DNA from: Mycobacterium sp.
Lineage (GTDB): Bacteria; Actinomycetota; Actinomycetes; Mycobacteriales; Mycobacteriaceae
Length of the DNA: 60,408 nucleotides
NCBI GenBank assembly: GCA_025965975.1
Contig: JAOPVX010000274.1
Location: 1-60,408, forward strand
Reading direction: 5' to 3'
Of the stretch, positions 1 to 8,041 are shown piece after piece. The position numbers and the translations under genes were made by a program. Below the pieces are notes generated by a model. It searched no databases, had not been told where the DNA came from, and was given only the letters and a program-made list of their open reading frames with translations. Positions within the stretch are counted from its first letter, which is position 1, and each line of letters begins with the position of its first letter.

Positions 1-30
1 AAGTTCAGGAATCGCACCGTTCTCGCTCAT
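1..30 (-). CDS. Probable start of a second transposase gene (partial, runs off the window)
   Basis: An ATG at 30..28 on the minus strand opens a frame reading MSENGAIPEL up to the window edge, with a GAAAGG-type ribosome binding site about 15 bases ahead. It overlaps the out-of-frame end of the tnsA-like fragment. In actinobacterial Tn7-like elements a TnsA-like gene is normally followed at once by a TnsB/Mu-type integrase, so this is inferred to be that gene. Only ten codons are visible, so the product cannot be confirmed. Confidence 0.35.
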   Translation of the reverse strand, partial: MSENGAIPEL

Positions 31-400
31 CACAGGCACTTCGCCGCGACCTTTCTACGTGGCGCGGCGATCGTTCATCAGCCCACCGCAGCCAGAATGG
101 CTGGGACGCGATGCCCACCACCGCCGCATCGAAGTCCAAGGCCATCACATGATCGCGTTCCAGCCACGACTCAAAGTCCACGTGGCCGCCGGTCTTCGCC
201 GACCACCACAGCCCGCTCAGATGCCGCTGACCCTTCCGGGACCTGAATCTTCGCACCGGACAGCCGCACTCGAACGCCACCGCCCACGCCGCGGTCAATG
301 GCAAAGCGCGCTCGGCACCGCCGTCGGTCATATAGACGACCTCGAAATCGTCAACCGAGGCCTGATCAGCCGCTCGGGCCTCGAGCGATAACGCCGTCAC
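5..400 (-). pseudogene. TnsA-like transposase endonuclease subunit, C-terminally truncated
   Basis: The first ~107 residues resemble the mycobacterial/streptomycete TnsA-like heteromeric transposase endonuclease family, with the stretches LSGLWWSAKTGGHVDFESWL and LERD...GIASQPFWLRW. TnsA makes the 5'-strand cuts at the ends of Tn7-type elements. The catalytic half that follows in intact relatives (a second acidic residue in a PDxF-type motif, then a Val/Asp/Lys strand) is missing. Translation instead passes into an unrelated tail, ERSRRSACDERERCDS, and stops at 131 residues; relatives are, from memory, over 200. A deletion that spared the next gene's start would explain this. The gene points out of the window, away from the terminal repeats at 447-516. 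Confidence 0.6.
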
Positions 401-446
401 AACTCACAGTGTCAGCTATCGAGCCGGCGAAACCTGGGAGCGACTC

Positions 447-516
447 GCAACCTTTACCTGAACACTCGCAACCTCGATCGCAAGGTTCACCTGAACATCG
501 CAACCTTCACCCGAAC
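447..516. repeat. Short direct repeats, likely transposase-binding sites at a transposon end
   Basis: Three 17-base copies close to gcaaccttcacctgaac lie in the same orientation at 447-463, 480-496 and 500-516; a half copy (gcaacct) lies at 468-474. They sit between the tnsA-like gene and the end of an unrelated gene fragment at 532, where the end of a Tn7-like element is expected to carry an array of TnsB sites. The exact terminal dinucleotide is not clear; ACA triplets occur at 515-517 and 520-522. Confidence 0.5.
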
Positions 517-531
517 AGGACAAACGTCAGG

Positions 532-948
532 TCACGATGAGTGTCGAACGGGTTTGGCCCAGTCCACGCGAACATGTTCTAGGTGCTGAAGCATCAGCGA
601 CTTCGCCTGTGCCGCATCGCGGGCGAAGACCGCGTCGAGGATTCCCAGGTGCTCCTCGGCGGAACTCATCAACTCGTTCGACTCCGCGAGGGTCTTCAGA
701 CCGTACAGGCGGCTCCGGTCGCGGAGGCGCTCGACGATCTCGACCAGTTCGTCGTTGCCATTGAGTCGAAGCAGGGCTAGGTGGAAGGTTCGGTCCGCGT
801 CCAAGACCGCGGGAATGTGATCCCGCTTGACCGCATCAACGGTCGGTTCGGCCAACTCGCGAAGGCGTGACTCATCAGAATGCTCGACCTTCGCAGCCAC
901 GTTCGCGACGGCGGGTACCAACTTTCGGGTCAGCGCGTGACGGTCCAC
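532..948 (-). pseudogene. GntR-family regulator, FCD ligand-binding domain only
   Basis: About 125 residues match an FCD all-helical effector domain: DADRTFHLALLRLNGNDELV, then a helix ending EEHLGILDAVFARD and a terminal HLEHVRVDW. The N-terminal winged-helix DNA-binding domain (about 70-80 residues) is absent. The frame begins inside the end of the upstream HD-domain gene, with which it overlaps by 19 bases. This is a regulator that has lost its 5' part. Its stop codon lies about 15 bases from the repeats that appear to mark a transposon end. Confidence 0.6.
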
Positions 949-1499
949 GGTTCGCGGGCGAAGATCTGCTCGACCATCGGAAGGAAGAACTCAAGCGGAC
1001 GGTGCTCGAATTGTGTATCGAAACAGTTCTGGTCGTACTTCTCGCAGAACTCCACGCAATCGCCGAACCACGGGTGGTCGCGATACTTTTCACGGGCGTC
1101 CCGGACGCCACCCATGTGAGGGGCGTAGTAGTACTGCTGAAATTCGGGGTGGACCTTGACGATCCAGGCCACTCGTTCCGACACGTAGGGCGCGATGACT
1201 GCTGCCGCGAACGCGCCATGTGCATGGGGCGCGTACGTGTCACCGATGTCATGAAGGAGCGCCGCGACGACGTACTCGACCGATTGTCGGTCATCGAAGG
1301 CCCGGGTTGCCGACTGCAGTGAGTGCTCCAGCCGGCTGACCGGATATGCCTGCTGCCCATCGGCGAGAGCTTCCACCAGTTTGAGGACGCGGGTCACCAG
1401 TCCAGCGTTATTTGCCTCCTCCGCGCGAATGATGAGGGCATAGTCTTCCGCGGTTCCCTCGGCCATCGTGCGGTAGGTGGCACGTGTTTGCGTGCGCAT
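930..1499 (-). CDS. HD-domain protein, PhnZ-like (possible mixed-valent di-iron oxygenase)
   Basis: A 189-residue protein with a complete HD-type metal-site pattern: RLEHSLQSA (His), ALLHDIGD (His-Asp), HAHGAFAA (His), KVHPEFQQ (His) and KYDQNCFD (Asp). The Y-x5-E-H-S-L-Q layout and the late KYDQ.CFD motif resemble PhnZ and related HD-domain oxygenases more than ordinary phosphohydrolases, but this rests on pattern only. The start at 1499 is chosen for an AGGAG nine bases upstream. A perfect palindrome lies about 220 bases upstream. The substrate is unknown; a simple phosphohydrolase is the alternative. Confidence 0.65.
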   Translation of the reverse strand: MRTQTRATYRTMAEGTAEDYALIIRAEEANNAGLVTRVLKLVEALADGQQAYPVSRLEHSLQSATRAFDDRQSVEYVVAALLHDIGDTYAPHAHGAFAAAVIAPYVSERVAWIVKVHPEFQQYYYAPHMGGVRDAREKYRDHPWFGDCVEFCEKYDQNCFDTQFEHRPLEFFLPMVEQIFAREPWTVTR

Positions 1500-2146
1500 G
1501 GCCGACTCCTCTCGACACGTTCCTGATTGAACGTAGTCGTGGCTTGTTTCGGCCGCGTGTCGCCTGGGGGTCCGTGCATTGGATATCGGCGTGCGACAGA
1601 CTGCGCCAACCCCCGGCGCACGACCTCACACAGACAATTGCGCAAGGCTGAACTGGACTCACCGTCGTCTCGCGCGGAGAGTGCGCCTGATTCGTCAGAT
1701 GGAAACGGCGCAACTTTTTGCCGATGGATAATCCCTGTTATCCATCGGTAGAGGCGTCTCCCCGCTAGCGCCCATCGCATTCCACTGTCAAGCAGTTCAT
1801 CGAACTTCGGCGAGATCTAAATGGCGACGTGGTACACGCTGGCGCGGCACGTCAGCGAAATATCGCAGAGGCCGTTGTAACACAACGAATCTCGAAGCAG
1901 CCAGCGCCGCCGCTTCCTGATGGCGACCCCACCCCAGATGCGAAGGTCCACCGGTCGCCCGGTCCGCGGAAACTCGTTGCTAGCCAAGTTGACGACGTTA
2001 TGGCCTCACGTCGAGGCCGCCGTTGCCCACCAGCTTCGGCCACTGAGGTCCGTCCAGAATCGAGATTCCGGCGATGGTGCCTTGAGCTGGGACCTCACAG
2101 ACAGCGCACGTGTCCGCATGGGCGTGCTAGACTGTGCTATATGGAT
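1500..2146. other. Gene-free stretch between HD gene and HTH gene
   Basis: No convincing coding sequence is seen on either strand in these 647 bases. The stretch holds the palindrome at 1721-1748 and the presumed divergent promoters of the HD gene and the HTH gene. The rest looks like decayed sequence. Confidence 0.5.
1721..1748. promoter_or_regulatory. Perfect inverted repeat, candidate operator
   Basis: CCGATGGATAA and its exact reverse complement TTATCCATCGG flank six bases. Eleven-base perfect arms in a gene-free region upstream of the HD-domain gene suggest a dimeric-repressor site. No T-run follows on either strand in the way a terminator needs (the T5 run precedes the stem on the plus strand). 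Confidence 0.5.
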
Positions 2147-2632
2147 GGGTCGGCTGCTCCCGCACTAGCGGCTCTGCTGGCTAAACACCAGATTGGCCTG
2201 ACCGTTGAGGAGGTCCTCGACGAGCTGGACTCCGCCTTTGCGGCAATCCCCGGGGCAACCACCCTGTCGGCGACAGAAGTGGACTTCCTCCGCGCCCACG
2301 CCGAACCGCAGGCTGCAGCAGTGATTGACGCATGGTCGGCGGATGACGAGCGTCAGGCCCGCGCCCGCATTGCGTTGCGGCAACTCACCAGTGCGCTCTC
2401 AGGATCGGTCAGCATCAAAGAAGCTGCCGCGATCCTCGGCGTCGACCGGTCCCGCGTGTCGCGGCGCATCACTGGAAAAGCGTTATGGGTCTTCGATCTT
2501 CAAGGAAGCCGGCGCATCCCTCGCTGGCAGTTCCTGGGTGAGGAGCTGCTTCCCGGTCTGGACGTGATCGTTCAACTCCGTGGGGATTGGGTGTTCGCGA
2601 CAACGTGGCGACAAGCGCAGTGGCCGACGTGA
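2147..2632 (+). pseudogene. HTH DNA-binding protein (antitoxin-like), C-terminus replaced
   Basis: The ATG at 2147 opens a 161-residue frame. Residues ~80-125 form a helix-turn-helix, SIKEAAAILGVDRSRVSRRI, followed by a WQFLGEELLPGLDVIV segment typical of mycobacterial proteins found upstream of partner toxins. After that point the frame runs into QLRGDWVFATTWRQAQWPT, which does not look like the family's C-terminus, and a LysR fragment begins in another frame. The gene therefore seems cut at about 2575. No toxin partner is present. The longer upstream open frame (from 1829) lacks any recognisable content. Confidence 0.5.
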
Positions 2633-2994
2633 GCGCATACGCGGGTTCTGTGTGGATTGTCAACTCGCGCAACACCGCTGACGAAGGCGCGGTCCGTACC
2701 CTGGCAGCCCTTGCCGGCTTCACTCCCCGCATCATCCACGAGATCGATAGTCTTGACCTCGTCGAAGACCTGATCCTGGCGGGCTACGGCGTGGGACTGC
2801 TGCCTATCAACCGACCCACCCGTGACGGTGTCCGCGTCCTGCCGCTGTCGGATCCCGATGTCATCCTCACCGCCTATGCCGTCACTCGACGGGGCCGATC
2901 CCGTTGGCCTCCGCTGCGCCTAATCCTCGACCGCCTGCGCGCCCGGGGCGCCGAACCACAGCAAGACTGGCCCCGCCCCACTGTCCGCACCTAG
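2587..2994 (+). pseudogene. LysR-type regulator, C-terminal effector-domain fragment
   Basis: Residues from about 15 onward match the second half of a LysR substrate-binding domain: AYAGSVWIVNSRNTADEG, then SLDLVEDLILAGYGVGLLP and a closing LRLILDRLRARG. The winged helix and first half of the effector domain are missing, so this is a remnant. It is joined directly to the truncated HTH gene, marking a recombination junction around 2575-2640. Confidence 0.6.
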
Positions 2995-3476
2995 CCAATG
3001 AGACGCCGATCTGCAACAACGCGGACGTCGTTCGGGCGGAATCGCTGGTTCGTGGCTCATATCGACGCCTCGGCGCAAAAAGCCGCTCTGTTGAGCCTCG
3101 GGGCGCGGCGGCGCAAACGGCGTTCTCGACCCCGTTCCCGGGTGGCGGGCTGTCTGACAACGCCGCCTCAGCCGTGAAGAACGGCAAGACCTACGTGTTC
3201 GAGACCACCATCGCACCGTCCTCGCCGATGCCGCGCTGAGCGAGGCCGATCGACTGAGGCAGCGCGGGCGTCCGCGCGCAGGCGCGTCTTCAGGCGGGCG
3301 ATCGCCGACGAGGTCCACGCCACGTTTCCAACCGACATGCCAGCACCGAATGTCTGGGACGTGATCTAGCCGGACCGCGAACTCAGAACGTTCCCACCGG
3401 GGGTGTGGAGCGCTGAGCGGCCGAATGACGTGGCCCGCCTTGGTGTTTGGTGATGAGCAACAGCTGACGCGGGCCC
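2995..3476. other. Gene-free stretch
   Basis: The open frames here are arginine/proline-rich shadows without ribosome binding sites or family resemblance. I see no RNA gene, repeat or regulatory element that can be supported. Confidence 0.4.
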
Positions 3477-4074
3477 TCAGTACGTCTTGTCCTGCATGGT
3501 CGACAGCCCGTTGTCGCACGTCACGGTGACGTGGTAGGTCGTGCCCGTCGGGAATCCGGGGATTTCGATCCGCGTCTCGCCGTCGCCCGCGACGGTCAAG
3601 TTGATGGAGTTGATCCCGTCCGGTACAGGCAACCAACCGGAGGCTTTTTGTCGTTGTTCGTGATCGAGACGAAGGCCGGGATCCCTCAAGGGTACGCGTC
3701 GCCGTACCGCAACTTCAGCTCCGACGGTGGAGGCGGTGGAGGAGGCGGCGGTGGTGGTGGTGGTGGTGGTGGTGGTGGTGGTGGTGGTGGTGGCGGCGGC
3801 GGAGGCGGCACCGGCGGCGCAAAGCACACCAGCGATGTCTGCGAGTGCCAACTTCCCCTGTTGGCAGGCTGATCCGCGTCGATGGTCCAGCCGTCGTTCA
3901 CACTGCCATCGTCGGCAACGGTGCCGTTGTAGAACCCCACACTGTCGGCGCTCCAACGGATTTGGAAGGCGATCCGGTTGACACCACTGCTGTCGTCGCC
4001 GCTACGGCCAGCGCGGCTTGATGTTTGCGCCCGACCGGCGCAGTTGATGCCCGGTGGGTGTCGAAAGTGCTCAT
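3477..4074 (-). pseudogene. Secreted-type hypothetical protein with proline tract, multiply frameshifted
   Basis: A start at 4074 has a good AGGAG eight bases upstream. Protein-like sequence then continues in successive frames: MSTFDTHR..., then NRIAFQIRWSADSVGFYNGT..., a long run of codons rich in CCN/ACC, SELKLRYGDAYP and a stop, IPAFVSITNNDKK in the next frame, and SGWLPVPDGINSINLTVAG to the terminator at 3477 in the third. At least three frame changes are needed. Either it is a decayed gene or the repeat region was hard to sequence. The family is not recognised. Confidence 0.5.
3726..3811. repeat. (GGT)n/(GGC)n trinucleotide tract
   Basis: About 28 successive GGN triplets, with a pure GGT core of roughly 14 units, lie within the frameshifted minus-strand gene. 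There they encode polyproline or, one frame away, polythreonine. Tracts of this kind are prone to slipped-strand length change. Confidence 0.85.
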
Positions 4075-4607
4075 CGGCGGTCTCCTTCCGGATCGACCGT
4101 CGTTGAACTGCACTCATGAGTCTCGAAGCGGATTGCCAGGTTCGCCCGAGTAGTCGGATACTCGATTTTCGATCTGCCCGGGCAGGCACTACCTGCAGCG
4201 TGACACCCGGGTGGTCCAGGGACCCTTATCGAGTTCTTCCCGCGTCAACCGACGTTCAGGGATGTCGACCGATCAAAACGGGACGGTTGCGGCGTCACCG
4301 ATTACGAAAGGGGCGGCTACGCCGACCCGACACCTCACGAGTCATCGCCGCCCGAACCGCCGCCAAGTCGGCTTGCTCGCCTATCGGCCGCGCGCTGCCT
4401 CCGCTAACTGGCTGTAGGTGGTGTCAAGTCATGGGTCGTGCGTGGGGCATCGTTGCCGGTGGAGGTGGTTCTGGCGTTAGGTGTCGACCGTCGCCGCTGG
4501 TAGTCGAGCTGATCACACCGACCGCGGTAAGTGCCCTGATTCTGTTGCGCATTTGTCGTCCTCGACCGCGGTGCCAGTCGCATCGGCAGGCCACTCCGGA
4601 TATCGGG
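4075..4607. other. Gene-free stretch
   Basis: No supported gene lies between the frameshifted gene and the DUF2235 gene. The 198-residue open frame on the plus strand has no plausible start signal or family features. Confidence 0.4.
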
Positions 4608-5714
4608 CTATTCGCAGTCAACCGCCATGATCTGGTGTCGGCCCTTGAGGTACTCAGTGAGGCCTGGGGGCCTGTAGGTGGGCATGTCCTTGTAGGACTT
4701 GACGGCGCTTGACGCGACGTATTCGTGGCCGGGATCCGTGACACCAGGCCGTCGAACGTACGGCGGGATCACGCGGTAGAAGCGTTTGCGTGAGTTATGG
4801 AGTTCAACGTAAGGGTTGGGGTTGACCTCCGTTTGCGACAGCACACTTTCGTCGTCTTCGGATTGCTCGCCGGGCATGCGAGTAAACGCGTCGGAATCGA
4901 AGGACAGCCCGCAGCTTTTGGCCCGCTCCACCATCCAGAGCAGCGCGATGTCGCTCAGCTGATGTTCGAGATACCCCCCGCCGACGTCGCAGTGGACTCC
5001 AGTAAACCAGACCTGCTCCAGCTGCTGCTCTGCCGACGCACCTGGTTGTTGTGTCCACAGTGCGGGCCGGAAGGGGCCCCGCTTTTCATCGATTGCCAGT
5101 GCTTGGAAGGCCGCGTCCACGGTCGTACTCAGGCTCGTGTCGTGAAACTGCCATCGGCGATTGAGCAAATCGACCGAGCGCAATCCAATGAGCGGAATAC
5201 CCAAGGCGCCCACCGTGTCCCACACACCGATGAAGTGGATGCGCGTCTCATGGGAGTATGTGCGCCTAAACAGTGTTGCCTCGGTGCCGCGCGGGTGCGT
5301 AGTGCTGGCCCGGCTGCGGTATAGGTCATACGCTTCATCGATGCGATGCTCCTCCGATCGCCGCAGGATGCCGCAGTTTCGGATGAAGCCTGCGGTGCTG
5401 CGCGCAGTGAACGCGCCGCGGCTGAAACCGAAGAAGAACAGCTCGTCACCCGGTTCGAAGTTGTGCACGAGAAAGCGGTAGGTGTCGCGCACGTTGCACG
5501 ATAAGCCGAAGCCGAAGGCGCCGCCACGGATGCGCTGCCCACGGCTGGTTCCGACCCCGAGATGATAAAAGGTGCGTTGCTCGCGGCCGCTGTCATCGTG
5601 GGGGGCGACCGCCAGCGCGACCTTGGTGACATTCGTCCGGCATGACTTGCCCCCGCTTAGTTGATCTGGGGTGTTCCATGTGCCATCGCAGCACATAACC
5701 AATCGCTTCGACAT
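4608..5714 (-). CDS. DUF2235 alpha/beta-hydrolase
   Basis: A 368-residue protein of the DUF2235 group, which includes the Tle1 phospholipase effectors of type VI secretion and many stand-alone actinobacterial and fungal proteins. It opens with LVMCCDGTWN. The nucleophile elbow is GFSRG (Ser98), followed by VWDTVG (Asp166) and VHCDVGGGY (His241), so a full Ser-Asp-His set is present. The start at 5714 has AAGGAGAG six bases upstream. No signal peptide is seen. It lies 266 bases downstream of a co-directional membrane protein gene, with which it may form a unit. The substrate is unknown; a lipid esterase is the usual expectation. Confidence 0.8.
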   Translation of the reverse strand: MSKRLVMCCDGTWNTPDQLSGGKSCRTNVTKVALAVAPHDDSGREQRTFYHLGVGTSRGQRIRGGAFGFGLSCNVRDTYRFLVHNFEPGDELFFFGFSRGAFTARSTAGFIRNCGILRRSEEHRIDEAYDLYRSRASTTHPRGTEATLFRRTYSHETRIHFIGVWDTVGALGIPLIGLRSVDLLNRRWQFHDTSLSTTVDAAFQALAIDEKRGPFRPALWTQQPGASAEQQLEQVWFTGVHCDVGGGYLEHQLSDIALLWMVERAKSCGLSFDSDAFTRMPGEQSEDDESVLSQTEVNPNPYVELHNSRKRFYRVIPPYVRRPGVTDPGHEYVASSAVKSYKDMPTYRPPGLTEYLKGRHQIMAVDCE

Positions 5715-5980
5715 CGCCTCTCCTTCGGTGGCCCGTGTGCAATGTCATCTCGGCTATGCACACCTTCGGCTCTGCATATTCTGACTTCAGTCGTGATGCG
5801 CTGCTGTGCATCTGCTGTAAAACGGCCAACAAATTCGCTCTATTAATCATTGAGTAACTTTCAGACGGCGCTCGCGAGAGCCATGCGGCGCAGCAATTTT
5901 CGATGTGTCGTTGGTCCGCCGACGACGCGCCGCATCGTCTCGCAGGAATTCCTGGATATGGTTCGACACACCTTGCGTGT

Positions 5981-7174
5981 TCATTGGTCTTTTGCCGCGT
6001 CGCGGTCGGTTGTCGAAACGTTGTTGAGGACGTTTTGGGCTTGGCGGTCGATCAGGCGAGTGAACGTCTGCTGTGAGGCGCCGAAGATCATCGCGTACGC
6101 GAGCAGTCGTGGACCGGTCATCGCGGCCAGCTCGGGGCCGAGGATTCCGGCGCGGATCAAGAGAACTCCGGCGACGGCGGTCAGCGCGCCAGTCGGTAGC
6201 TTCAACAGCAGCGATGCCGTGGGAATCGCGTATGGCGTTGACGTTCCGCGTATTTGGCGGATTGCGACCGATCCGACCAAGCAGGCGCTGAAGAGTCCGA
6301 GAAGCTCGATGCCAAATATGTCAGCCCGTGTCGTCGCCGACGACGGGGCCGCGCCAAGGTAGATGGCCGACGGCAGCTTGAGACCCACGACACCCAGAAT
6401 GACCGCGAAAATCGTGAGGGCGACCGTGGTGCCGAGCACAATGTTGCGGAAGTTGCGCAGCCTGCGAGTCTGTTCGCCGTGTGCGATGTAGAGCGCCTTG
6501 AGGCACTGGGCGATCGTTTCGCAGTCCTGCTTATCGAGTGCCGAAGCCCCGGCGTACTTGCGTAGACAGATCATGCGCGGATCGTCTTTCCGGAGCACTT
6601 CTTGGGCGTCCGCGATTATGCTGGGCAGCTTCGCCTTCAGCGTCTCCGGGCCAGAGAGCCGCGCCAGTACGAATTCGGCGGCTTCGATCTTCTCCCTCGC
6701 GGCCTCAACCGCGACGCCGGAAAAGGCACCACGCCAACGGGATTCGGATTCGATGATATCTTTGGACTCCTTCAGCCACTGGCGGGCGACATTGACCCGT
6801 GCGCTGGACTCGCCGGAAAGCGGCGGGGTGGCGAGCTCGGCGGCGACCTCGTCGGCGCGGGTGAGCAGACGTTCGTGCCACACGGACAACGGTCGCCGGG
6901 CCGTTGGGATGTCCCGGCCGTCGCCGCCTCCGCCGGGAAGTCGGTGCGAGCGGGTGTGCAGTCGCTTGAACAAGACGTCCAACGGCCCGCCGCCTGCGCG
7001 CCGAGTAACCTGCGCACCTGCGCGGCCCATAGGAGCGGCAGGTGGTGTGCTGTCCACTGTCACTCCTGCATCGGGTTCTGATGGACGCCGATCCGGACCC
7101 GTGGGACGCGCTGAAGGTCCATGCGGGGACGCGGAGGCGACCCCGGCGAGCTCATTGTTCGGTGAGTCTGGCAT
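5981..7174 (-). CDS. Four-helix membrane protein, unknown function
   Basis: A 397-residue protein not recognised by family. Residues 1-95 are low-complexity, Pro/Gly/Arg-rich and probably disordered. Residues ~100-240 form a charged helical cytoplasmic region. Four hydrophobic segments lie at about 244-266, 286-305, 322-344 and 353-370, and the tail is short and polar. The ATG at 7174 has GGGGGAGAA directly upstream. It precedes the DUF2235 hydrolase on the same strand. Sensor or anchor roles are possible, but nothing in the sequence decides. Confidence 0.65.
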   Translation of the reverse strand: MPDSPNNELAGVASASPHGPSARPTGPDRRPSEPDAGVTVDSTPPAAPMGRAGAQVTRRAGGGPLDVLFKRLHTRSHRLPGGGGDGRDIPTARRPLSVWHERLLTRADEVAAELATPPLSGESSARVNVARQWLKESKDIIESESRWRGAFSGVAVEAAREKIEAAEFVLARLSGPETLKAKLPSIIADAQEVLRKDDPRMICLRKYAGASALDKQDCETIAQCLKALYIAHGEQTRRLRNFRNIVLGTTVALTIFAVILGVVGLKLPSAIYLGAAPSSATTRADIFGIELLGLFSACLVGSVAIRQIRGTSTPYAIPTASLLLKLPTGALTAVAGVLLIRAGILGPELAAMTGPRLLAYAMIFGASQQTFTRLIDRQAQNVLNNVSTTDRDAAKDQ

Positions 7175-7545
7175 TTCTCCCCCACACCTCGTTGGACGGC
7201 AGGCAACATTGACATTGACAGCTATGCGGTATGAGGGAACGAGTAGAGGGCTACCTGTTCTTTGGCGTGTCGTTCTCGCTGTTGACCGCGGCCCCGACTA
7301 ATCGCCTGCGGGAACCGGCGCGACCTGCCGATGGACGACATGCGCGCCCAACACCTTGACTCGTCGGAGCATGATTCTCCTCAACCATCCCGTGACGGTC
7401 GCCCGAGCGGCGCTGCGTCCGCGCATAGTCGGCAACTCGTCGCCCCGTCAGGTCAGGCTAAGGGCGTTGTCAGATCGGCGATGTAGAGCCGGAGGCAGAC
7501 GAAGATCGCTTGGGCTCCCGTGGGCGGAAGCGTTGCCCTAGGAAG
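7175..7545. other. Gene-free stretch at the accessory/core boundary
   Basis: No gene, tRNA or attachment-site duplication can be supported in these 371 bases. To the right the genes look like ordinary mycobacterial chromosome; to the left they are accessory or decayed. Confidence 0.4.
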
Positions 7546-7779
7546 TCAGGCCGCGTCGGATCGCCGGCGGGCGCGCTCGCGGGTGTCGGTCGACCAGAGG
7601 TGGCCGCAGTCGGGGCACTGCAGGTGGACGAGCGTGCCCTTGTTGCTCAGTAGGTACTGCCAGTGCGTGGCGCAATTCCTGGTGCTTTGGCAGTCGCCGC
7701 AGGGGGCGCCGTGGCTGCACTGGGGGCACGGAAGCCAGGCGCGACGGCCCTGATCGACGGTCGGGTCAATCGGCAACAC
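7546..7779 (-). CDS. Small cysteine-rich zinc-ribbon protein
   Basis: A 77-residue protein starting with GTG at 7779, 14 bases inside the end of the upstream gene. It contains CPQCSHGAPCGDC and CPDCGHLWS, two knuckle-type cysteine clusters, and a conserved-looking HWQYLLSNKG between them. Similar small proteins next to a DUF6400 gene occur in mycobacteria (from memory). The longer open frame upstream is only a shadow of the neighbouring gene. Role unknown. Confidence 0.6.
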   Translation of the reverse strand: MLPIDPTVDQGRRAWLPCPQCSHGAPCGDCQSTRNCATHWQYLLSNKGTLVHLQCPDCGHLWSTDTRERARRRSDAA

Positions 7780-7996
7780 GGTCCACCGTCCGCTCGGGCA
7801 GCACACCCGCGCTGACCAGCTCGTCGTAGATCCGCTGCTGCTCCTCGTCGAGGTTGGAGTACAGCATCGCGTACGCCTTCTCCTCCTCGGCGAGCACCGC
7901 GACTGGGTCCCAGTCGTCGCCGATCGCCTCAAGCACGGCGGTGCGCCTTCTGGCCTCATCGAGCGTGAGGTCGTAGGCGAAGTCGAGATCAGCCAT
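7766..7996 (-). CDS. DUF6400-type small acidic protein
   Basis: A 76-residue protein starting at the ATG at 7996 (MADLDFAYDLTLDEAR). It is helical and acidic with EEEKAYAMLYSNLDEEQQRI, and resembles a small mycobacterial family of unknown function (DUF6400, assigned from memory). It overlaps the zinc-ribbon gene by 14 bases, which points to translational coupling. A TTG 36 bases upstream is an alternative start. Confidence 0.6.
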   Translation of the reverse strand: MADLDFAYDLTLDEARRRTAVLEAIGDDWDPVAVLAEEEKAYAMLYSNLDEEQQRIYDELVSAGVLPERTVDRVAD

Positions 7997-8041
7997 CGCG
8001 CCAGAATTCCGTTCGATGGTTAGCCTGGGCAATGATCTACG

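Noticed and set aside
447-516. CRISPR array
   Set aside because: Repeats are 17 bases with spacers of 3-16 bases, uneven and without unique spacer units of constant length; the transposon context explains them better.
1721-1748. Transcription terminator
   Set aside because: The stem is not followed by a T-run on either strand and there is no gene ending nearby on the plus strand; an operator is more likely.
1829-2146. N-terminal extension of the HTH protein from 1829
   Set aside because: Low-complexity basic translation without conserved features; the ATG at 2147 fits the protein-like sequence.
4116-4712. 198-codon plus-strand open frame ahead of the DUF2235 gene
   Set aside because: No ribosome binding site, no recognisable domain, and it overlaps the 3' end of the DUF2235 gene in antisense.
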